The notes beneath the pieces are model-generated. The model had not been told where the DNA came from and ran no database searches. It saw only the letters and a list, made by a program, of their open reading frames with translations. This document shows positions 63,035 to 64,000 of a DNA stretch of 64,000 bases, one piece after another. How positions within the stretch are numbered: the stretch's first letter is position 1; every line of letters begins with the position of its first letter. The position numbers and the translations under genes are program-made. Source of the stretch: Planktosalinus lacus (GTDB lineage: Bacteria > Bacteroidota > Bacteroidia > Flavobacteriales > Flavobacteriaceae); the NCBI RefSeq assembly GCF_014640155.1, contig NZ_BMGK01000003.1:186001-250000 (forward strand). The letters are read 5' to 3'.

Positions 63035-64000
63035 ATGTTCAAAAAATTACTTACAGGTACCGCGTTACTTATGATTGCCTTTCCCTTATTCAGTCAAACG
63101 ATTGTTAGTACTGACCCGGAAAACAAAAAAGTTATTTTAGAAGAATTTACAGGTATTAATTGTGTTTATTGTCCTGATGGCCATGCCATTGCTCAGGCAA
63201 TTAAAAACAATAATCCTGATGAAGTGTTTTTGGTAAATATTCACGTTGGTGGCTATGCAACTCCAGGTGCAGGCCAGCCTGATTTTAGAACGCCATTTGG
63301 TACTGCTATCAATAACCAAGCAGGGGTTCTAGGATATCCAGCTGGAACTGTTAATAGACACGTTTTTCCTGGCTGGTCCCAAAATGGTGCTAATGGAACT
63401 GCAATGAGTAGAAATTTTTGGACGGCCGCTTCAAATCAAATTTTAGATCAGCCTTCTTATGTCAATATGGGCGTTGAAGCTAGTATTGATGTAAACACAA
63501 GAGAATTAACAGTTCACGTAGAGGCTTACTATACAGATGACAGCCCGGTTGGAACTAATAAACTTAATGTTGCATTGTTGCAAAATAACACATTAGGTCC
63601 TCAAACAGGTGGGGGAATGGGTAATGAATATGTGCATATGCATCGCTTAGTTCATATGGTTACCGGACAATGGGGTGTTGATGTTAACACAACCACAGAA
63701 GGTAGTTTTGTTGACGAAACCTTTACCTACACGATTCCTAATGATTATAACGGAGTTCCTGTAGACTTTTTTGAAGCTGAAATGGAAGTTGTGGTTTTTA
63801 TGACTGAAACCCAACAAGAAGTAATCAGTGGAAATGGTGCTTATGCTACTTACACCGGCTTGGCAAATAATAACGATGCGGCAATACAATCAGTTGTTGA
63901 AATTGATGATCAATGTTCAGGTGTTTTAGCTCCAACACTCAAAGTTCAAAATTTAGGTTTAGACCCATTAACATCTCTTGATATCGAATATTCAGTGAAT
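63035..64000 (+). CDS. Omp28-related outer-membrane protein, 5' part (runs off the right edge)
   Basis: 322 codons with no stop before the window ends. A signal peptide (FKKLLTGTALLMIAFPLFSQ) is followed by a thioredoxin-like stretch, VILEEFTGINCVYCPDGHAIAQ in part, with CVYC, LVNIHVGGYATPG and GYPAGTVNRHVF. A beta-rich domain comes next (VNMGVEASIDVNTRELTVHVEAYY). This is the Omp28/PG0627-like family of Bacteroidota surface proteins. The missing C-terminus probably holds a T9SS sorting domain, which cannot be seen here. Divergent from TlpA. Confidence 0.88.
   Translation, partial: MFKKLLTGTALLMIAFPLFSQTIVSTDPENKKVILEEFTGINCVYCPDGHAIAQAIKNNNPDEVFLVNIHVGGYATPGAGQPDFRTPFGTAINNQAGVLGYPAGTVNRHVFPGWSQNGANGTAMSRNFWTAASNQILDQPSYVNMGVEASIDVNTRELTVHVEAYYTDDSPVGTNKLNVALLQNNTLGPQTGGGMGNEYVHMHRLVHMVTGQWGVDVNTTTEGSFVDETFTYTIPNDYNGVPVDFFEAEMEVVVFMTETQQEVISGNGAYATYTGLANNNDAAIQSVVEIDDQCSGVLAPTLKVQNLGLDPLTSLDIEYSVN

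Noticed and set aside
1-64000. CRISPR arrays, tRNA or rRNA genes, prophage
   Set aside because: No regularly spaced repeats, cloverleaf-like sequence ending in CCA, rRNA stretch or phage structural gene was recognised by eye; a tRNAscan or Infernal run would be decisive.

Overview
The window is a stretch of AT-rich chromosome from a member of the Bacteroidota, almost certainly the family Flavobacteriaceae. The evidence is the gene content (DUF6029, DUF5723, DUF1573, Omp28 and S46 peptidase families, an Hpt-Adk fusion, a COG1579 protein without zinc cysteines, a kynurenine pathway block) and the recurrent -7 promoter motif TAnnTTTG of that phylum. No rRNA, tRNA, CRISPR array, transposase or phage gene was recognised. 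About 60 protein genes fill the window. Most are housekeeping or envelope genes in short operons.

Layout. 0-2.2 kb: end of a surface glycan or lipid locus (methyltransferase remnant, FkbM methyltransferase, KAS III enzyme). 2.3-7 kb: glycine decarboxylase gcvP, a UbiA-like membrane protein, and an ECF sigma factor followed by a small ZAS-like zinc protein. 7-17.7 kb: M3 peptidase, ribbon-helix-helix protein, SPFH protein, purK-purE, SET-domain protein, HAD phosphatase, M20 amidohydrolase and alanine racemase. 17.8-22.2 kb: a compact set of HEAT protein, processive GT2 synthase, TPR plus outer-membrane barrel (YaiO type) and a lone receiver protein. This looks like an exopolysaccharide synthesis and export unit. 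22.3-29.9 kb: hpt-adk fusion, obg, lipoproteins and TPR proteins, S46 dipeptidyl peptidase and an Mpl-like Mur ligase.

29.9-32.7 kb is the only clearly accessory stretch. It has an orphan TPR gene, a four-helix membrane protein split by one in-frame TGA, an 86-base nested inverted repeat, attC-like hairpins, and a DUF6266 gene broken by a +1 frameshift. It reads as a small decaying insertion between conserved genes.

32.7-64 kb returns to the core. It holds small secreted coiled-coil proteins, PaiB, radC, HAD nucleotidase, DUF5723 barrel, kynurenine catabolism (kynU, kmo, hydratase), tiny stress-type membrane proteins, msrA, CdsZ-like coiled coil, Nif3, lpxK, a TPR hybrid histidine kinase, gap, lipA, a second ECF sigma overlapped by a glycosyltransferase, murB, an aminotransferase, a two-lobed aspartyl protease with PDZ, valS, DUF6029, a TlpA thioredoxin and the start of an Omp28-type protein. 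Convergent pairs are commonly separated by strong bidirectional hairpin terminators, or even share stop-codon bases.
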